A DNA stretch of 36,548 bases from Ornatilinea sp. (lineage in GTDB: Bacteria; Chloroflexota; Anaerolineae; Anaerolineales; Anaerolineaceae): NCBI GenBank assembly GCA_018433975.1, contig JAHDQE010000129.1, positions 1-36,548 on the forward strand, written 5' to 3'. Positions 33,182 to 36,548 of this stretch are shown here, in pieces. Each line of letters starts with the position of its first letter. The stretch's first letter is position 1. Position numbers and translations under genes: made by a program. The notes beneath the pieces are model-generated. The model was not told the origin of the DNA, made no database searches, and saw nothing but the letters and a program-made list of their open reading frames with translations.

Positions 33182-33814
33182 CTAAACCAGACCTTCCTGC
33201 ATGGCACGTAAAACTGCTTCAAGAGAAGATTTGACCCCCAGCTTGGAAGTAATGGATTGAATGGTTTCCTTCAGCGCAAAAGGCGTAATTTCCAGAATCG
33301 ACGCGATCTCTTTATTTGTCCGTCCTTCCGTTAAACACCCCAGCACCTTCATTTCTAACGGACTCAACGCCGGGATCGTATCCCGACCCACAGGATGAGG
33401 TGGAATACCCAATCTTTTTGCTATCCTGGGACTGATCCAGCCTTTCCGACCGGCAGCGATATCTTCTACTGCATGGATCAAATGTTCCGGAGCCTCATCC
33501 TTGGTCAGGTAACCTACCGCACCACTTGTAAACATGCCCAAAATATAGCGCTTTTCATCATAGCCGCTCAAAGCCAGCACCCGTGTCGAACAACCTGATT
33601 CCGCCAGATGGCGGGCGACCTCATACCCTTTCATGTCAGGCATTTCAACATCTAACAGCATTACATCCGGATCAAGGTCTTTTGTCAGCTTTAAAGCTTC
33701 TTTTCCCCCTTCCGCTTCTCCAACAACTTCCGCTTCAGGTGATCGGCTCAGCATCTCGCGCAGCCCTCGCCGTACGTTGATGTGATCGTCTACCAGTAAT
33801 ATTCTGATTGTCAT
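33182..33814 (-). CDS. NarL/LuxR-type response regulator, atypical recognition helix
   Basis: The product has 210 residues. The receiver domain has the acidic pair Asp9/Asp10, the phospho-acceptor Asp55 (LLLDVEMP) and Lys in GYLTKDE. The C-terminal GerE-type helix-turn-helix begins LSPLEMKVLGCLTEGRTNKEIA, but where most relatives read TVEKH it reads ALKET (TPFALKETIQSITSKLG), so DNA recognition may differ from the neighbour at 33949. The ATG is fixed by family alignment (MTIRILLVDDH); the ribosome site is weak. It has a promoter with a variant TAGGG box, so it may be controlled by its sister regulator or by itself. A linked sensor is encoded at 35001. Confidence 0.92.
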   Translation of the reverse strand: MTIRILLVDDHINVRRGLREMLSRSPEAEVVGEAEGGKEALKLTKDLDPDVMLLDVEMPDMKGYEVARHLAESGCSTRVLALSGYDEKRYILGMFTSGAVGYLTKDEAPEHLIHAVEDIAAGRKGWISPRIAKRLGIPPHPVGRDTIPALSPLEMKVLGCLTEGRTNKEIASILEITPFALKETIQSITSKLGVKSSLEAVLRAMQEGLV

Positions 33815-33885
33815 GCTTTACTCATTTTCTCCAGGCTACATCGTTCTTTACGAAAATTTAAACAAAAGTTTTTTCGTGTAAGTAG

Positions 33886-33951
33886 AGTATACCTAAAAGC
33901 AATTTTTGAGAAAATTGGGAGAATACCTATTCCCGGGTAGGGTTTTCACTA
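33886..33951 (-). promoter_or_regulatory. Promoter of the 33182 regulator with a variant TAGGG box
   Basis: On the minus strand: TAGTGAAAACCCTA (33938-33951; one mismatch from TAGGG-N4-CCCTA), 23 bases, TTTTCT (33909-33914), 17 bases, TATACT (33886-33891). The spacings match the other two boxes. The box overlaps the stop codon of the upstream regulator gene (33949-33951). Confidence 0.55.
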
Positions 33952-34596
33952 CCCATCTTTCTTCACAAACCCCTCTTTTATAGCCAGAACGGCCGCTTCC
34001 ACCCGGGAACTGACATTGAGTTTTGAATAGACCGATTCAAGATGCTTCTCAACCGTTTTCTGGCTGATGCCCAGTTCATATCCAATTTCCCTGTTGGTCT
34101 TTCCTTCTACCACCTGGCGCAGCACCTGAAGCTCACGGTCCGTCATCAGCTCATTTTCTTCCTGTTCCTCCCGTGTCCAGGAAGACATTTGGGCCGCCAC
34201 CCGCCGGCTGACCCAACCCTGTTCGCCACGGGCCACACCACGCACCGCATCCAGAATATTTTCCGGAATTTCTTCCTTGGTCAAATACCCCGATGCTCCG
34301 GCCGCCAGCAGTCCAAAGATGTACCGTTTATCATCATACGAACTTAACGCCAGAATACGCACCGGCGATTTATTCTTTTTTAATTGCCTGGCTACTTCCA
34401 CTCCTTTAACCCGCGGCATTTCCATATCCAGCAAAAGGACGTCCGGACGCAGTTCATTGGCCAGGCGCAGGGCTTCTTCTCCATCCTGTGCCTCCCCAAC
34501 CACCTCCATATCCGCAGAACTGAGCAGGAAATTCTTAATTCCTTCCCGCGCAATTGGATGATCATCTGCAAGTACTACCCGAACTTTATGAGTCAT
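33949..34596 (-). CDS. NarL/LuxR-type response regulator
   Basis: The product has 215 residues from the ATG at 34596 (a GTG one codon upstream is also possible), with GAAGG just before. The receiver domain has Asp11/Asp12, phospho-acceptor Asp57 (LLLDMEMP) and the Lys in GYLTKEE. The GerE helix-turn-helix is classic: MTDRELQVLRQVVEGKTNREIG, ISQKTVEKHLESVYSKL. It is 40-50% identical by eye to the regulator that follows it, suggesting tandem duplication with later change of the DNA-reading helix. It is divergent from the sensor gene at 35001, with a shared palindrome between them. It is the best candidate to bind the TAGGG boxes, by inference only. Confidence 0.94.
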   Translation of the reverse strand: MTHKVRVVLADDHPIAREGIKNFLLSSADMEVVGEAQDGEEALRLANELRPDVLLLDMEMPRVKGVEVARQLKKNKSPVRILALSSYDDKRYIFGLLAAGASGYLTKEEIPENILDAVRGVARGEQGWVSRRVAAQMSSWTREEQEENELMTDRELQVLRQVVEGKTNREIGYELGISQKTVEKHLESVYSKLNVSSRVEAAVLAIKEGFVKKDG

Positions 34597-34764
34597 CACG
34601 CCTTCTTTTTTGAATGATTAGAAGAAGCCTACCTCAACACTGTTTCAATTACCAGATTACAGCGACAAAATAAAGCTTCCGAGCCACCGGATATCTCATC
34701 CATTTCTATTGAATAATAAAGGAAAGCCAACAGGCTGATTTAATAATAACATGATTGAATTTTG

Positions 34765-34786
34765 TGTGGGGCAAATTTGTCCCACA
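34765..34786. promoter_or_regulatory. 22-bp near-perfect palindrome in the divergent regulator/sensor promoter region
   Basis: Left arm TGTGGGGCAAA and right arm TTTGTCCCACA match at 10 of 11 pairs with no spacer. It lies 25 bases before the TATAAT box of the sensor gene, centred near -49 from the likely start, where activators often bind. It differs from the TAGGG boxes, so another regulator, or another dimer of the two, may act here. Confidence 0.7.
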
Positions 34787-34811
34787 GCCGATAAAAACTG
34801 CTCTTTTCCCG

Positions 34812-34817
34812 TATAAT
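34812..34817 (+). promoter_or_regulatory. -10 box of the sensor gene
   Basis: A perfect TATAAT with no recognisable -35 at the standard distance, which fits an activator-dependent promoter using the palindrome at 34765. The transcript would start near 34824 and have a leader of about 175 bases. Confidence 0.6.
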
Positions 34818-34842
34818 TAATTTAATCTCAAGCAAGTTTAGT

Positions 34843-34972
34843 GAATTTACAAATGAACAGGGAGTTCGGAAAGAAAGCTACACAACAGAGGCAGTGAAGC
34901 AAACGGAGCTGCCCGGCTGGAAAATTCCGGACGTTTTTATCTCGTGCAGACGCCCCGCGACCCTGTAAATTC
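34843..34972 (+). ncRNA. Predicted structured leader RNA of the sensor gene
   Basis: GAATTTACA (34843-34851) pairs perfectly with TGTAAATTC (34964-34972), and GGG (34860-34862) can stack on CCC (34961-34963), closing a domain of about 130 bases. Inside are a GGCAG/CTGCC stem (34890-34894 with 34909-34913) and a small CTGG/CCGG hairpin (34917-34930). This is riboswitch-like, but matches no class I could recall. The start codons at 34980 and 35001 lie just beyond it. It could equally be a chance fold. Confidence 0.4.
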
Positions 34973-35000
34973 AGAAAAGATGAAAGCAGGAATTCTTTTC

Positions 35001-36548
35001 ATGAGCAACAAACATCCTTCCTCCAATGAAGTTCTGTCCAGCAAACCAGGTGAGACAGAAGCACAAATACAGTCTTCCTTACAAGAGGCGCTGGTCGAGA
35101 TGAGTCACCGGGCCCTGCACAGCTCCAATCTCGACGAGTTGATTCCAAAAACCATCACCCTTCTGACAAAGACCCTGAAAGCGGATTATTGTGAAGTGCT
35201 GGAACTGCTGCCTGAAGAAGACCAATTGCTGTTAAAAGCCGGCATTGGCTGGCGGACAGGTTACGTTGGTCAGGCCAAAGTGGATGCCGGGCCGGGATCT
35301 CAGGCGGGGTACACGCTCGAGACCGGGCACCCGGTGATCGTAGGCGATCTATCCACCGAGCAACGTTTTTTGGTTCCGGCTTTGCTGAAAGAGCACCAGG
35401 CTCTCAGCGGGATCACCGTGATCATTCCCGGGAAAGAGCGCCCCTACGGAATTCTGGGTGTTCACTCCCGGATTCGACAAACTTATTCCGGACAGGATGC
35501 AAATTTCATGCAGAATCTTGCCAACCTGTTCGCGCTGGTTGCCGACCGGCAGAGAATTGAAACCGAGCTGCATACTACCCGAAACGAACAATCTATTATT
35601 GCAGAAGGGATCATGGAAGGGGTTACCATCCAGGGGCAGGATGCCCAAATACTTTACGCCAACGATATCGCCGCCAAACTGACGAACTTCCCGGATGCCG
35701 AATCAATGCGGGACACCCCCATATCTGAACTCAGCAAGATGTTTGAGTATTTTGATGAAAACGGCGCGCCTTTTCCGCAAGAGCGCCTGCCCGGACGACG
35801 GGTGCTCAAGGGTGAAAAAGATGTCAGCGAAATTATACGGTCCCGATTCATCCCGACCGGACAGGAACGCTGGTTAATAATACGAGCGACGGCAGTGCAC
35901 GACGCGCTAAACCGCCCTCTGGTGGCGGTTAACATTTTCCAGGACATTACAGCGTTGAAGCAAAGCGAAGCAGACCAGCGTTTCCTGGCGGAGATCGGCG
36001 ACATGCTGGCCAATTCACTGGATTATCAAACCGTGCTGTCCAACATCCCCGGAATGGCGGTGAAGGGCTTCGCGGATTGGTGCGCCATCCATCTGCTGGA
36101 GGCAGATGGAAGCATCCGACAGTTGGAAGCAGCCCATACCAACTCCAACAAGGATGCATTGATCCTCAAACTGCAAAAAAAATATCCACCGGACCTCAAT
36201 TCGGGGGAATGGTTCTACTGGAATATCCGCAACGCAGAAGCAAAACTTTTTGAAGAAATTTCAGACAGTTTTCTTGAAGAATTGGCTCAAGACTCCGAAC
36301 ACCTGCGTCTGCTGCGTTCTTTAGAAATACGCCGGGCAATGATATTGCCCATGGTGGCGCGCGGCCATATTCTGGGCGCAATCACGCTGGTGTGGACAAA
36401 ATCCAAACATCCCTTCAACAACCGGGAAATCCATCTCGGTAAAGAACTGGCACACCGCGCCGCAATGGCAATTGATAATATCCGTCTTTATCAGGAAGCC
36501 AATTCTTTAAATGTGGCGTTAGAAGAGAAAGTTGCTCAGCGGACCAAG
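35001..36548 (+). CDS. GAF-PAS-GAF sensor protein, probably a histidine kinase, cut by the window end
   Basis: The frame runs from ATG 35001 (AGGA nine bases before; an in-frame ATG at 34980 is an alternative) to the window end with no stop, 516 residues so far. A GAF domain (about 32-185, with GIGWRTGYVGQ and PYGILGVHS), a PAS domain (about 195-320, with GVTIQGQDAQILYAND and NIFQDITALKQSEA) and a second GAF domain (about 325-500) are visible. It ends in a coiled coil (LNVALEEKVAQRTK) of the kind that leads into a HisKA or HATPase unit. No transmembrane segment is seen, so it should sense a signal in the cytoplasm. Beside two NarL-type regulators it is probably their kinase; a cyclase or phosphatase output is not excluded. 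Confidence 0.85.
   Translation, partial: MSNKHPSSNEVLSSKPGETEAQIQSSLQEALVEMSHRALHSSNLDELIPKTITLLTKTLKADYCEVLELLPEEDQLLLKAGIGWRTGYVGQAKVDAGPGSQAGYTLETGHPVIVGDLSTEQRFLVPALLKEHQALSGITVIIPGKERPYGILGVHSRIRQTYSGQDANFMQNLANLFALVADRQRIETELHTTRNEQSIIAEGIMEGVTIQGQDAQILYANDIAAKLTNFPDAESMRDTPISELSKMFEYFDENGAPFPQERLPGRRVLKGEKDVSEIIRSRFIPTGQERWLIIRATAVHDALNRPLVAVNIFQDITALKQSEADQRFLAEIGDMLANSLDYQTVLSNIPGMAVKGFADWCAIHLLEADGSIRQLEAAHTNSNKDALILKLQKKYPPDLNSGEWFYWNIRNAEAKLFEEISDSFLEELAQDSEHLRLLRSLEIRRAMILPMVARGHILGAITLVWTKSKHPFNNREIHLGKELAHRAAMAIDNIRLYQEANSLNVALEEKVAQRTK

Noticed and set aside
34843..34972. Cobalamin or cyclic-di-GMP riboswitch
   Set aside because: A GGAGCTGCCCGGCTGG stretch loosely recalls the cobalamin core, but the other invariant boxes are absent; the GEMM core sequences are absent too. 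It is kept only as an unassigned structured leader.
1..36548. tRNA, rRNA, cas, toxin-antitoxin or transposase genes
   Set aside because: A scan by eye for their typical motifs on both strands gave nothing convincing; tRNAscan-SE, barrnap and an ISfinder search would settle it.

Overview
The window looks like a stretch of chromosome from a Chloroflexota bacterium, most likely class Anaerolineae. This is an inference from gene content and style: long extracytoplasmic proteins built of Ig-like, LysM, FnIII and CARDB-type domains, a giant NdvB-type glucan synthase, universal stress proteins, NarL-type regulators, and families of dispersed non-coding repeats between genes. No rRNA, tRNA, cas gene or transposase was recognised, so the assignment cannot be confirmed from within.

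Layout, left to right. Positions 1-666 hold the leader-distal end of a type I-C-like CRISPR array that decays to the right. It runs almost directly into a dead copy of the 3' end of the ada gene (697-1057) and a repeat-rich spacer (1058-1849). An operon on the minus strand follows (6087 to 1890), encoding an Ig/FnIII lipoprotein and a 1033-residue LysM/CARDB membrane-anchored protein. Next come the intact ada gene (6508-7563, minus) and a divergent MBL-fold hydrolase (7977-8864). A minus-strand set (10859 to 8897) encodes a membrane protein, a JAMM-type metallopeptidase and PlsY. A plus-strand membrane protein precedes gyrB (12258-14183).

Positions 14240-18420 are accessory in character. Three secreted or anchored proteins of unknown function (14828-17824, minus) are separated and flanked by copies of at least four non-coding repeat modules (here called W, X, Y and Z). 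A plus-strand pair (18520-19680) encodes a Flp-pilin-like N-terminus joined to a LamG-like domain, and a membrane-anchored carboxypeptidase-regulatory-like protein. It follows a perfect 13-bp inverted repeat and ends in a strong bidirectional terminator.

The right third reads as one stress/redox/metal island. It has a universal stress protein whose stop is two bases from the start of a 2919-residue cyclic beta-1,2-glucan synthase, a CopB-type (CPH) metal-transporting P-type ATPase with a His-rich N-terminus, a GlsB/YeaQ-type membrane protein, two NarL/LuxR-type response regulators, and a GAF-PAS-GAF sensor protein cut by the window end. Three promoters here (USP-glucan synthase, P-type ATPase, first response regulator) carry a TAGGG-N4-CCCTA-like palindrome 22-23 bp upstream of a -35-like element. 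This suggests an undescribed regulon run by the local two-component proteins, similar in logic to staphylococcal NreBC or mycobacterial DosRS. The sensor gene has its own palindrome, a perfect TATAAT box and a predicted folded leader RNA.
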